Notes: a model not told the origin generated them from the letters alone. Shown: positions 7,594-15,141, numbered from the stretch's first letter. The stretch: DNA of 32,077 nucleotides from UBA987 sp047620825 (GCA_047620825.1 JBLHOC010000013.1:1-32077), one strand, 5' to 3'. Numbers and translations are program-made.

Positions 7594-8880
7594 ATGTCAA
7601 AAACTGCCAATTTATCATTCGAAGGACAAGAAGTTGAGTTACCATTAATTCAAGGTTCTGAAAATGAAATTGGTATTGATATTTCAAAGTTGCGTGGTGC
7701 TACAGGTGCCGTAACCGTAGATGTTGGGTTTAAAAACACCGGAAGTACAACAAGTAGTATTACGTATTTGGATGGTGAAAAAGGGATTCTTCGTCATAGA
7801 GGTTACTCCATTGAACACTTAGCAGAGAATGCAACTTTTTTAGAGGTGGCATATTTGTTAATCAATGGTGACTTGCCAAATAAGGTGGAATATGCGGATT
7901 GGGATTATCAAATCCGACACCACACATTGGTGAATGAAGATATGGAGAATATCTTTAAAGCGTGGCCAACTGGATCTCACCCAATGGGACAGTTAACCGC
8001 AATGATTTCTTCTCTTTCTTCCTTTTATCCAAACTCGTTGGATCCGGATAGGAACGAAGAGGAGCAACACAGAACCATCCGTCGGTTAATTGCAAAGATG
8101 CCAACTATCGTTGCCATGTTACACAAAAAATCCGTTGGTCATCCTGTAATTTACCCGCTAAATAAATTAGATTATGCTTCTAATTTCTTGAACATGACGT
8201 TTAAGAATGTTACTGAAGACTATGATATTGATCCAATTTTTGTCGAAGCAATGAATAAGCTTCTGATTCTACATGCTGATCACGAACAAAATTGTTCTGC
8301 ATCAACTGTAAGAATTGTTGGGTCGTCTCATGCAAACTTATACGCATGTATTTCTGCAGGGATTGCCGCATTATGGGGGCCTTTGCATGGCGGTGCGAAT
8401 CAAAAAGTAATTGAGATGTTAGAAGCCATCAAAAACGATGGTGGTGACGCTCAGAAATATATAGACAAAGCGAAAGACAAAAACGACCCTTTTAGATTGA
8501 TGGGCTTTGGTCATCGCGTATATAAAAATTATGATCCACGTGCTTTAATAATTAAGAAGTCGTGTGATGATATTTTAGATAAAATGGGCATCAACGATCC
8601 AGTGTTGGAAATTGCTAAAAAGCTAGAAGAAACAGCTTTAGCAGATCCATACTTCGTGGAACGAAAGTTGTTCCCTAATGTAGATTTCTATTCTGGTATC
8701 ATTTACCGAGCTATGGGCTTCCCAGTTGAAATGTTTACTGTTTTGTTCGCAATGGGTCGACTTCCTGGATGGATTGCTCAATGGAAAGAAATGAGAGATC
8801 AAAAACAACCTATTGGTCGTCCTCGACAAATATATACAGGCCCTGTAGCACGTGACTGGGTGGATATATCAAAACGGTAA
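7594..8880 (+). CDS. gltA: Citrate synthase
   Basis: The enzyme condenses acetyl-CoA with oxaloacetate at the entry to the TCA cycle. The product is 428 residues, the size of the type II (hexameric, E. coli-like) enzyme. The catalytic residues are visible: H265 in WGPLHGGAN, H307 in MGFGHRVYK and D364 in PNVDFYSG. Other family motifs are GILRHRGYSIEHL, SHPMGQL, LHADHEQNCSASTVR and MGRLPGWIAQWKE. It appears to be a single-gene unit, with 273 bases of noncoding DNA upstream. Its stop codon directly abuts the stop of the convergent MazG gene with no spacer. An imperfect -7 box TAATTTCG lies at 7560-7567. Confidence 0.98.
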   Translation: MSKTANLSFEGQEVELPLIQGSENEIGIDISKLRGATGAVTVDVGFKNTGSTTSSITYLDGEKGILRHRGYSIEHLAENATFLEVAYLLINGDLPNKVEYADWDYQIRHHTLVNEDMENIFKAWPTGSHPMGQLTAMISSLSSFYPNSLDPDRNEEEQHRTIRRLIAKMPTIVAMLHKKSVGHPVIYPLNKLDYASNFLNMTFKNVTEDYDIDPIFVEAMNKLLILHADHEQNCSASTVRIVGSSHANLYACISAGIAALWGPLHGGANQKVIEMLEAIKNDGGDAQKYIDKAKDKNDPFRLMGFGHRVYKNYDPRALIIKKSCDDILDKMGINDPVLEIAKKLEETALADPYFVERKLFPNVDFYSGIIYRAMGFPVEMFTVLFAMGRLPGWIAQWKEMRDQKQPIGRPRQIYTGPVARDWVDISKR

Positions 8881-9207
8881 TTAAGCCAGCTTCGGATTGT
8901 TTTTATGCCTATCCGAATCCCTTTGATATTTTTTCTCTAAATTTTTCTGAAGTGCTTGAGTTAAGTCAACCCCAGTTTGGTTTGCAATACACATAAGTAC
9001 GAACAATACATCTGCTAATTCATCTCCTAAATCACCAGGCTTGTCCTTCGCTTTGTTACTTTGTTCCCCATAAGTTCTAGCCATCAACCTGGCAACTTCG
9101 CCAACTTCTTCCATGAGTAAGGCTGTGTTCGTTAGTTCGTTGAAATATCGAACACCAACCGTTCTTATCCATTGATCTACATTTTTTTGTGCGTCACTAA
9201 TTGTCAT
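8881..9207 (-). CDS. MazG-type nucleotide pyrophosphohydrolase
   Basis: The product is 108 residues, a single MazG domain of the all-alpha NTP pyrophosphatase superfamily. The metal-binding pattern is complete: E33, E34 and E37 in MEEVGEVA, then E63 and D66 in GDELADVLF. The segment KDKPGDLGDELADVLFVLMCIANQTGVDL is characteristic. Such enzymes remove pyrophosphate from dNTPs or NTPs and serve in house-cleaning; the substrate is not readable here. I choose the ATG at 9207 (MTISDAQKNVDQW) because longer versions would run across both promoters of the divergent region. The ATG is four bases from a TACTTTTG box. Confidence 0.93.
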   Translation of the reverse strand: MTISDAQKNVDQWIRTVGVRYFNELTNTALLMEEVGEVARLMARTYGEQSNKAKDKPGDLGDELADVLFVLMCIANQTGVDLTQALQKNLEKKYQRDSDRHKNNPKLA

Positions 9208-9211
9208 AATG

Positions 9212-9219
9212 CAAAAGTA
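9212..9219 (-). promoter_or_regulatory. Probable -7 promoter box of the MazG gene
   Basis: On the minus strand this reads TACTTTTG, followed by CATT and the ATG at 9207. The box and the 4-nt spacing are the same as at ruvC. This predicts a leaderless or nearly leaderless mRNA. Confidence 0.6.
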
Positions 9220-9226
9220 GTCGTTG

Positions 9227-9234
9227 TATATTTG
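9227..9234 (+). promoter_or_regulatory. Probable -7 promoter box of the pterin synthase gene
   Basis: TATATTTG matches TAnnTTTG exactly. A possible -33 TTG lies at 9201-9203, 23 bases upstream and inside the MazG start region. The ATG at 9248 follows after 13 bases. The box is only 7 bases from the opposite-facing MazG box. Confidence 0.6.
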
Positions 9235-9247
9235 CGTTACATTCCAC

Positions 9248-9673
9248 ATGGCAAATAAATTGGTATACATCACTCGGAAGGAGCATTTTAATGCAGCACA
9301 CAAACTGTATAATCCGGAGTGGACTAAAGCTGAAAATGATGCTGTATTTGGTAAGTGCGCCAATGAAAATTGGCACGGTCATAACTTTGATTTGTACGTC
9401 ACAGTTAAAGGTAGCCCCCACAAAGACACTGGCTTTATCATGGATTTAAAAAAGCTAAGGGATGTTATCAATGAACATGTCATCGATTTGTTGGATCATA
9501 GAAACATCAATATGGATGTTGCCTTTATGAAAGGTAAAATGGCGTCAATAGAAAATCTAGCCATTGGTATTTGGGAACAAATTGAACCACATCTTAATAA
9601 TTGTACACTGCACCGCGTTAAGTTGTGGGAAACGCATAATAACTATGTAGAATATTTCGGAGAGACCAATTAA
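9248..9673 (+). CDS. 6-pyruvoyl-tetrahydropterin synthase / 6-carboxytetrahydropterin synthase family (COG0720)
   Basis: The product is 141 residues, a single T-fold domain. The zinc ligands are H18 (in HFNAAHKLY) and the H43/H45 pair of WHGHNF. The catalytic cysteine is C37, and the substrate-anchoring glutamate is E128 in LWETHNN. The motif FGKCANENWHGHNF has five residues between Cys and HGH, as in mammalian PTPS. The QueD enzymes of queuosine synthesis usually have a shorter spacing. LDHRNINMDV and IENLAIGIWE also align with the animal enzyme. Annotation pipelines often name this family queD, but a 6-pyruvoyl-tetrahydropterin product is at least as likely. The ATG at 9248 is chosen over an upstream TTG at 9224 because the latter lies across the promoter box. 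It forms an operon with the biotin carrier gene 9 bases downstream. Confidence 0.92.
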   Translation: MANKLVYITRKEHFNAAHKLYNPEWTKAENDAVFGKCANENWHGHNFDLYVTVKGSPHKDTGFIMDLKKLRDVINEHVIDLLDHRNINMDVAFMKGKMASIENLAIGIWEQIEPHLNNCTLHRVKLWETHNNYVEYFGETN

Positions 9674-9682
9674 TTCAAATAG

Positions 9683-10177
9683 ATGTATAAAGCCACCATA
9701 AACGATCAACACACGTTCGACATTGATGCGAATCAGGTGAACGGAGAAAAAACAAAATTTGATTGTGAATTACTGCCTGATGGGACATATCACATCTTAC
9801 TCAATAATAAGTCAATGGCTGCTGAGATTATTCAAGTTAACCGAAATACAAAAACGGTGAAATTGCTTGTTGATCAAAAAACTTACGTTGTTCAAGTGGA
9901 AGATGAATTTGATCACCTGCTTTCTAAAATGGGTATTGATAAAACGGCATCAGAGAAGGTTTCTGAAGTCAAATCGCCTATGCCTGGTTTGGTACTAGCT
10001 ATTAACGTGAAAATAGGAGACATCGTTGAAGCTGGTGATCCATTGATGGTGTTAGAGGCCATGAAGATGGAAAACGTTATCGCAGCACCAAATGAAGGTG
10101 TGATTGCTAAAATAGAGGTTAAAACGCAGGATAAGGTTGATAAGAACCAGGTGTTGCTCCGGTTTGAACAAGCTTAA
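9683..10177 (+). CDS. Biotin carboxyl carrier protein (biotin/lipoyl domain) of an acyl-CoA carboxylase
   Basis: The product is 164 residues. The C-terminal ~75 residues (from about 95) are a biotinyl domain: SPMPGLVLAINVKIGD, VLEAMKMEN with the biotin-accepting lysine K128 inside AMKM, and GVIAKIEVKTQDKV. The N-terminal half (residues 1-80) is beta-rich (YHILLNNKSMAAEIIQV, TYVVQVEDE). It resembles the BT domain that tethers carrier subunits in propionyl-CoA or multi-substrate acyl-CoA carboxylases, rather than the AccB Pro/Ala linker type. The biotin carboxylase and carboxyltransferase genes are not adjacent. It follows the pterin synthase after 9 bases, probably in one transcript, although no functional link is obvious. 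Confidence 0.9.
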   Translation: MYKATINDQHTFDIDANQVNGEKTKFDCELLPDGTYHILLNNKSMAAEIIQVNRNTKTVKLLVDQKTYVVQVEDEFDHLLSKMGIDKTASEKVSEVKSPMPGLVLAINVKIGDIVEAGDPLMVLEAMKMENVIAAPNEGVIAKIEVKTQDKVDKNQVLLRFEQA

Positions 10178-10380
10178 ACAATAATCTTACTCCAATAACG
10201 GCAACACGAAACACACATTTGCCGGCATAGCCCCGCCTTTCATTAATGTTTAACTTGTCGCAAGACCTAACTACTTCTCACCTAAAACTGCTGTTTTAAT
10301 CGACATTGTTTGCACATAACAAGTATTCATCCTTTTATCGTCGACGGGGATACTACTTTCGTGAAAAATAGTAGTGTAGT
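10178..10380 (+). other. Noncoding gap of 203 bases before the DUF3078 gene
   Basis: It contains an inverted pair CGGCAA (10199-10204) and TTGCCG (10219-10224) with a 14-nt loop and no U-tract, so it is not a convincing terminator. An imperfect -7 box TACTTTCG lies at 10354-10361. It falls inside a loose inverted repeat with arms ACTAC and GTAGT just before the ATG at 10381. No ORF of note is present. Confidence 0.4.
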
Positions 10381-11400
10381 ATGAACAAAAGAATAATCGC
10401 AATCGTCGGCAGTTTTTTTATCGCATCAGTCGTATTTGCGCAACAAGACTCTAGTGTTATTGCAAAGAAAACACAGGAGTTAGCTGCCGCAAAAGTTGCA
10501 TTGGCCACCGCGCAAGCCAAAGTAGATGCCATTTCAGGAGAATTGAAGGCGATGGAGCCAGTGTTGAAGTGGAAGTCTGGACGTGTATTGTCCGTAAACT
10601 TTAATCAGGGATCTTTCAATAATTGGTCTTTAGGGGGGGTGAATGCTATCTCTGCAACCGCATTAGCAAATGGATTCGCCAACTATAAATTCGAAAACTG
10701 GACGTGGGATAATAACCTTGACCTGGCCTATGGTGTATTAAAGAACAAAGATGAAAACGTTCGAAAGAATGAAGATAAAATTGACTTACAATCTAAAGTT
10801 GGTCGTAGAGTCTCAAAGAAACTAAGTTGGGCAAGTTTAACGCGTTTCGAAAGTCAATTTGACAATGGATACGATTTTAATAATGCGGATGATAACCGAC
10901 CAGTTATTTCCAAATTTATGTCACCAGCGTACTTGAAATTGTCGCTTGGTATTGATTTTAAGCCAAACGGTAAATTGTCAATGTATGTTTCTCCTGCAGC
11001 GGGGAAATGGACATTCGTTACAGATGATAGTATTGCAGCCCAAGCCATATACATTCCAAAAGATCATGTAAACCCGAATAGAAGAGGGGAGTTTGGTGCA
11101 TTGACATCTTTTGTTTACCAAGACAAGGCCATCATGAAAAACGTTGGACTACGAACAAGTTTAGAACTGTTTAATAATTACACCGATATAATTAAGGAAA
11201 ACAGAGGCAATATCGATGTTGATTGGCAAGTTCGTTTCGACATTAAACTAGGGAAATACTTGGGTGCGAACTTATTTACGCATTTGAAGTATGATCACGA
11301 TACTAAAATTGAATATGATCCTACGAATAATCCTGGCGCTAAAGGGCCACGAACCCAGTTTAAGGAGTTGTTGGGTTTAGGGTTTCAGTATAAATTCTAA
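10381..11400 (+). CDS. DUF3078 family exported protein, probable outer-membrane beta-barrel
   Basis: The product is 339 residues. The signal peptide (residues 1-20, IIAIVGSFFIASVVFAQ) is followed by a short alanine-rich predicted coiled coil (residues ~26-58, with KKTQELAAAKVALATAQAK). A beta-rich barrel-like region then runs to the C-terminus. The DUF3078 hallmark is the segment LSVNFNQGSFNNWSLGGVNAIS followed by alternating strands (WTWDNNLDLAYG, VGRRVSKKLSWASLTRFESQFDNG). The last strand GLGFQYKF ends in phenylalanine, as expected for an outer-membrane barrel. The coiled coil before the barrel is an extra and could mediate oligomerisation. The role is unknown. It appears to be a single-gene unit. 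Confidence 0.85.
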   Translation: MNKRIIAIVGSFFIASVVFAQQDSSVIAKKTQELAAAKVALATAQAKVDAISGELKAMEPVLKWKSGRVLSVNFNQGSFNNWSLGGVNAISATALANGFANYKFENWTWDNNLDLAYGVLKNKDENVRKNEDKIDLQSKVGRRVSKKLSWASLTRFESQFDNGYDFNNADDNRPVISKFMSPAYLKLSLGIDFKPNGKLSMYVSPAAGKWTFVTDDSIAAQAIYIPKDHVNPNRRGEFGALTSFVYQDKAIMKNVGLRTSLELFNNYTDIIKENRGNIDVDWQVRFDIKLGKYLGANLFTHLKYDHDTKIEYDPTNNPGAKGPRTQFKELLGLGFQYKF

Positions 11401-11506
11401 ACTCAATTAGAAAAGCACTACCTATAAAAGCATTTTCTTTACAAGTCTCCGCTGGGTCAATATTAAACCACTAGAGGCTTATAAAGGGTGCGATGCAATC
11501 CTGTAT

Positions 11507-11514
11507 TATATTTG
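11507..11514 (+). promoter_or_regulatory. Probable -7 promoter box of the DUF2911 gene
   Basis: TATATTTG is an exact TAnnTTTG match, 18 bases before the ATG at 11533. It predicts a leader of roughly 12 nt. Confidence 0.55.
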
Positions 11515-11532
11515 ACCAATTAAGTAAAAGCA

Positions 11533-12378
11533 ATGAAGTTTAAAATAGTAATAATGTTATGCCTCTTGGCAAGCATCTCCACAGCACAAATTAGTGTTCC
11601 TGCTCCTAGTCCATTGGCGCATGTTGAGCAAAAAGTTGGATTGACAGATGTTGAAATAACCTACTCTAGGCCTAGCGTAAAAGATCGTATGATTTTTGGA
11701 GAATTGGTGCCTTATGATGAAATGTGGCGTTGGGGAGCAAATGCAAGCACAAAGTTTACGGTGTCTGATGATATCACTATCAATGGTCATGATGTGCCTG
11801 CCGGAACTTACGCGTTATTTGCCATTCCAAACGCAACAGAATGGACTATCATTATACACTCTAATACAACGTATTGGGGTACTGGTGGCGACAAATACAA
11901 AGCAGAAGATGATTTAGTACGGTTTACAGTGAAACCGAACAATTCGTATCCTGTGAAAACTGAAACCATGACTTTCCAATTCTCTGATTTGTCATTGGGT
12001 GGTTGCAATCTTGAGTTTTTATGGGCGAACACGCAAGTGAAGCTGGAGTTAAAAACGAATGTGGATGAGCAAGTGTCGAAAGAAATTGAGATGAAGATGC
12101 AAGGGGTTAGCTCTGCAACTTATTATCAAGCGGCTCGGTATTACTATGATAATGACAAAGACATCAAAAAAGCATATGAATGGATTAAGCTGGCATTAGC
12201 GACCAACGAGAAATTTTGGATAGTTCGGCAAAAATCCTTAATTGAGGCTAAGTTGGGTATGTATAAAGAGGCTATTGCAACTGCAGAGATATCAAAGGCG
12301 CTGGCAACCACAGCAGGGAATAAGCATTATGTTGAATTGAATGAGAAGGCCATTGAAGATTGGGCTAAATTGAAATAA
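11533..12378 (+). CDS. Exported DUF2911-domain protein with a C-terminal TPR-like region
   Basis: The product is 281 residues. The signal peptide is residues 1-18 (IVIMLCLLASISTAQ). Residues about 20-165 are DUF2911, recognisable from SPLAHVEQKVGLTDVEITYSRP, GELVPYDEMWRWGANASTKF, DVPAGTYALFAIP and NTTYWGTGGDKYK. After a beta strand pair, residues about 190-281 are helical (YYQAARYYYDNDKDIKKAYEWIKLAL, KSLIEAKLGMYKEAIATAE). They resemble one or two TPR units, a common extension in this family. The molecular function of DUF2911 is not established. A symmetric terminator begins 18 bases after the stop. Confidence 0.9.
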   Translation: MKFKIVIMLCLLASISTAQISVPAPSPLAHVEQKVGLTDVEITYSRPSVKDRMIFGELVPYDEMWRWGANASTKFTVSDDITINGHDVPAGTYALFAIPNATEWTIIIHSNTTYWGTGGDKYKAEDDLVRFTVKPNNSYPVKTETMTFQFSDLSLGGCNLEFLWANTQVKLELKTNVDEQVSKEIEMKMQGVSSATYYQAARYYYDNDKDIKKAYEWIKLALATNEKFWIVRQKSLIEAKLGMYKEAIATAEISKALATTAGNKHYVELNEKAIEDWAKLK

Positions 12379-12396
12379 TCAAATACGGTTATAAAG

Positions 12397-12427
12397 AAAA
12401 AGTCCCCGTCATGACGGGGACTTTTTT
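12397..12427. terminator. Bidirectional intrinsic terminator
   Basis: This is a perfect 30-base palindrome: A-tract, arm GTCCCCGTC, centre AT, arm GACGGGGAC and T-tract. It gives a GC-rich hairpin with U-tracts on both strands. It ends the DUF2911 gene rightward and the 12426-12899 gene leftward. The TAA of the minus-strand gene lies inside its right-hand T-tract (12426-12428). Confidence 0.9.
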
Positions 12428-12899
12428 ATGTCTTCTTCTTTTTCTTCTTCTTTTTATACGGATCCACAGTAAGCTTGTACATAACTTCAAGGGTTTCCCC
12501 AGTTTGCGGGTCTCGATAATAGTAATGCCCTTTGTCGTAATGCCTTCCTTTGAACTTTAATCGTGGAGACACTGTCATGAGCAACCATTCTTCTCCATCC
12601 AACGCGTAATACTTATGTTGAAATACGTTGAATTTGTCTAGCATAACACCTTCAACTGTTAGCCACATTTCAAGATGCAAACTGCGTCCATCATTTAGGG
12701 TCGCAATTGGCAGCCGTTTGGTGTGTTTTTTTAATATGCCTGTACGAACGACGTCACCACTGGTTTCAAGTGTGTCGCCATTGTAAATGATCGTATAGAT
12801 TCGAATTTCGTATGCATACTTTTTAGCCTGAGCGCCTATGCTAAAAGCAAATAAGCAGACCAACAATAAAATGTTTCTAAGAGTAAAATGCTTCATCAT
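12426..12899 (-). CDS. Small exported protein with a polylysine C-terminus, function unknown
   Basis: The product is about 157 residues. The signal peptide (FTLRNILLLVCLFAFSIGAQA) ends near residue 26. The mature part is beta-rich (YAYEIRIYTIIYNGDTLETSG, RSLHLEMWLTVEGVMLDKFNVFQHKYYALDGEEWLLMTVSPRL). It ends with VDPY, a run of at least eight lysines and one threonine. Such a basic tail could bind acidic surface polymers, but this is speculation. The start is one of two adjacent ATGs, at 12899 and 12896; a TTG further out overlaps the promoter box. The TAA lies inside the bidirectional terminator. I do not recognise a family. Confidence 0.75.
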   Translation of the reverse strand: MMKHFTLRNILLLVCLFAFSIGAQAKKYAYEIRIYTIIYNGDTLETSGDVVRTGILKKHTKRLPIATLNDGRSLHLEMWLTVEGVMLDKFNVFQHKYYALDGEEWLLMTVSPRLKFKGRHYDKGHYYYRDPQTGETLEVMYKLTVDPYKKKKKKKKT

Positions 12900-12902
12900 A
12901 CC

Positions 12903-12910
12903 CAAATTTA
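12903..12910 (-). promoter_or_regulatory. Probable -7 promoter box of the 12426-12899 gene, inside a dyad
   Basis: On the minus strand this reads TAAATTTG, three bases before the ATG at 12899. The box overlaps one arm of an inverted repeat, ACCCAAA at 12900-12906 and TTTGGGT at 12918-12924. The dyad could be an operator or a weak hairpin at the end of the rho transcript. Confidence 0.45.
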
Positions 12911-12956
12911 TAAAAACTTTGGGTCAATCGAAGCAGCTAGCTTCAGTGGATAAACC

Positions 12957-14732
12957 TTAGGAATTCATTGAAATCAAGAATTCGTCATTGTTTTTAGTGC
13001 CTTGCATTTGCTTCAGCATCATGTTCATTGCTTCTTCGCTAGTCATGTCAGCTAAGTAATTACGCAATACCCACATACGTTGATTAGTCACCTTATCTAA
13101 CAATAAGTCTTCACGTCGAGTACTACTTGAAACAACATCAATAGCTGGGAAGATTCTACGGTTCGATAGTTTTCTGTCCAACTGTAGCTCCATGTTTCCT
13201 GTCCCTTTGAATTCTTCAAAGATGACTTCATCCATTTTAGAACCTGTATCGATTAACGCCGTAGCGATAATAGTAAGAGAGCCTCCATTTTCTATATTTC
13301 GGGCTGCTCCAAAGAATCTTTTAGGTTTGTGCAATGCGTTCGCATCAACACCCCCAGATAATATTTTACCAGATGCTGGTTGTACTGTATTATAAGCCCG
13401 AGCCAATCTCGTGATTGAATCAAGCAAAATAACCACGTCATGACCACATTCAGTGAGTCGTTTCGCTTTTGCTAATACAATGTTAGCAAGTTTTACATGC
13501 TTGTCTGCAGGTTCATCAAACGTTGAGGCAACAACTTCAGCTTTTACGCTTCGAGCCATATCCGTAACTTCCTCTGGTCTTTCATCAATCAACAAGATAA
13601 TCATGTATGTTTCTGGATGATTGGTTGATATCGCATTCGCAATATCCTTGAGTAAATTCGTTTTACCAGTTTTTGGCTGTGCTACAATTAATCCCCTTTG
13701 ACCTTTACCAATTGGTGTAATTAAGTCAATGATACGTGTTGAGTAATTGCTTGGACTATAGTCCAAATTGAATTTTTCTTCTGGGAATAAAGGTGTTAAG
13801 TGCTCAAAGGAAACTCTATCGCGAACTAACGCTGGCGACTTTCCATTAATCATCTCAATTTTAATAAGAGCGAAGTATTTTTCGCCTTCTTTAGGTGGAC
13901 GAATTGTACCTTGAACCACGTCACCAGTTTTTAAACCAAACGATTTTACCTGATGTGGGGCTACGTAAACATCGTCAGGCGATGGCTGATAATTGTAATC
14001 TGCTGAACGAAGGAAACCATATCCGTCTTGGATGGTTTCCAACACACCTTGTGTACTTACTACGCCTTCTAAAGCCAAGTAGTTTAATAAGGTGTCACGC
14101 ATTTCTTTACGCTTTTCCTTTTCTGGATCTCGTTCCCTATGTTGGTGGTTGGGTTTATTCGTGTTTTCTTGTTTTGGCGGCGCTGGTGCTGGTGCATCAG
14201 GACTGTCCATGGCATTAATTATTTTAGCGTCATCATCTTGTGAGGATTTCTCAGGCTGAGAAGTCTGCTTCTCATCTTTGTTAAACTTAGGTTTATTAGG
14301 ACCTTGGTTTGGGTGCCTTGGCTTCTGATGATTTGGTTTTTCAGGATTTTGATTGCGGGGCCGTCTGTCCCTTGAATTATTGTCCGACTTAGAATCTTCC
14401 TTAGAATCCTCCTTAGAATTTTCGTTTCGGTTTTCCTGTGAATCTTCTTTAGTGTCTTTGGACGTGTCTTTAGAAGAACTTTCAGCGTCTTTTGGTGCTG
14501 GTTTTTCAGCCTTAGGTCTTGGTCTTGGTCTTGGTTTTGGTCGAGGTTTGGGCTGAGGTTTTTCGCGTTGCTTTGGCTCTTCTGGAGCCGCAGGGGTTTT
14601 TATGGCCTGTTCTTCTAAAATTTTGTACACCAAGTCCTGTTTTTTTAGGCCTTTGCTGTCAATGTCAAGTTTAGATGCAACTTCTTTTAGCTCAGATACG
14701 AGCATCTCGTTTAGCGTGATTATATCAAACAT
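12957..14732 (-). CDS. rho: Transcription termination factor Rho with a long disordered insertion
   Basis: Rho is a hexameric RNA translocase that ends transcription. The product is 591 residues against about 419 in E. coli. The N-terminal Rho_N-like helical domain (residues 1-43, ELKEVASKLDIDSKGLKKQDLV) is separated from the RNA-binding cold-shock-like domain (about 215-295, GVLETIQDGYGFLRSADYNY) by roughly 165 low-complexity residues (about 44-212). These comprise KPRPKPRP repeats, SKEDSKEDSKSD-type charged repeats and Asn/Pro/Gln/Lys-rich sequence. The ATPase core is intact: P-loop AQPKTGKT (351-358), Walker B DVVILLDS (432-439), LSGGVDANALHKPKRFFG with Q/R-loop elements, and arginine-finger region LDRKLSNRRIFPAIDV. 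Such insertions are known in Bacteroidota Rho; in Bacteroides one promotes phase separation. It has 409 bases of noncoding DNA upstream. Confidence 0.97.
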   Translation of the reverse strand: MFDIITLNEMLVSELKEVASKLDIDSKGLKKQDLVYKILEEQAIKTPAAPEEPKQREKPQPKPRPKPRPRPRPKAEKPAPKDAESSSKDTSKDTKEDSQENRNENSKEDSKEDSKSDNNSRDRRPRNQNPEKPNHQKPRHPNQGPNKPKFNKDEKQTSQPEKSSQDDDAKIINAMDSPDAPAPAPPKQENTNKPNHQHRERDPEKEKRKEMRDTLLNYLALEGVVSTQGVLETIQDGYGFLRSADYNYQPSPDDVYVAPHQVKSFGLKTGDVVQGTIRPPKEGEKYFALIKIEMINGKSPALVRDRVSFEHLTPLFPEEKFNLDYSPSNYSTRIIDLITPIGKGQRGLIVAQPKTGKTNLLKDIANAISTNHPETYMIILLIDERPEEVTDMARSVKAEVVASTFDEPADKHVKLANIVLAKAKRLTECGHDVVILLDSITRLARAYNTVQPASGKILSGGVDANALHKPKRFFGAARNIENGGSLTIIATALIDTGSKMDEVIFEEFKGTGNMELQLDRKLSNRRIFPAIDVVSSSTRREDLLLDKVTNQRMWVLRNYLADMTSEEAMNMMLKQMQGTKNNDEFLISMNS

Positions 14733-15141
14733 ATAAAATAATGCAGAGTGTTATATTTCTTAATTGTTGTAGTTCTATAAAGTTATCGCGAAAGATATTC
14801 GGAAAATATTGTAGAAATTAAAAACAACCAGATGAGTCATTTCTATGGCAATGATACGCATTTTTATCGAAAATAAAAAGCAATGAAAAATTTGATAAAG
14901 CTGTTTTTTGGCGTGTCACAGCGAAAGATATTTGTGACGCAAAAATTATACAAATAAATAAAATGTTGATAAAAATTTGTTATTGGTTCATGTTATCGTC
15001 ATATTTGAGTTGTAGAAGTAGTGTGTAATTGAGTGATTTTCTCTAAAACTCGATTAAAAAAAGGTTTTTTCTCTCCTAATTCCGGGTAGAGGTATCTCTA
15101 TTTCTGCAAATTTTTAGAACATTTAGTTAGAATATAGATTT
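14733..15141. other. 409-base intergenic region between divergent rho and the giant surface-protein gene
   Basis: The region is AT-rich with no credible ORF. It contains a 12-base direct repeat GCGAAAGATATT at 14788-14799 and 14921-14932. An inverted repeat GTCACA (14915-14920) / TGTGAC (14933-14938) surrounds the second copy. On the minus strand each repeat reads AATATCTTTCGC, which contains TATCTTTC, one base from TAnnTTTG, so they may be rho promoter boxes. A small hairpin with arms TAGAG and CTCTA around GTAT lies at about 15087-15100. Confidence 0.5.
14976..15007 (+). promoter_or_regulatory. Candidate promoter of the giant surface-protein gene
   Basis: A -33 TTTG at 14976-14979 and a near-consensus -7 box CATATTTG at 15000-15007 (one mismatch) are separated by 20 bases, the standard spacing. 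This would give a leader of about 130 nt before the ATG at 15142, unusually long compared with other genes in the window. Confidence 0.45.

Noticed and set aside
8638..9421. Alternative minus-strand ORFs over gltA's end and the MazG/pterin synthase junction
   Set aside because: They overlap confidently assigned genes and extend through both promoter boxes; the MazG domain starts at 9207.
13895..14556. Plus-strand ORFs opposite the low-complexity part of rho
   Set aside because: They are reverse-strand reflections of the Pro/Arg/Ser/Lys repeats, with no recognisable features, and the rho frame is certain.
14915..14938. CRP-type binding site
   Set aside because: The arms are in the order GTCACA...TGTGAC with a 12-base spacer, not the TGTGA-N6-TCACA arrangement.
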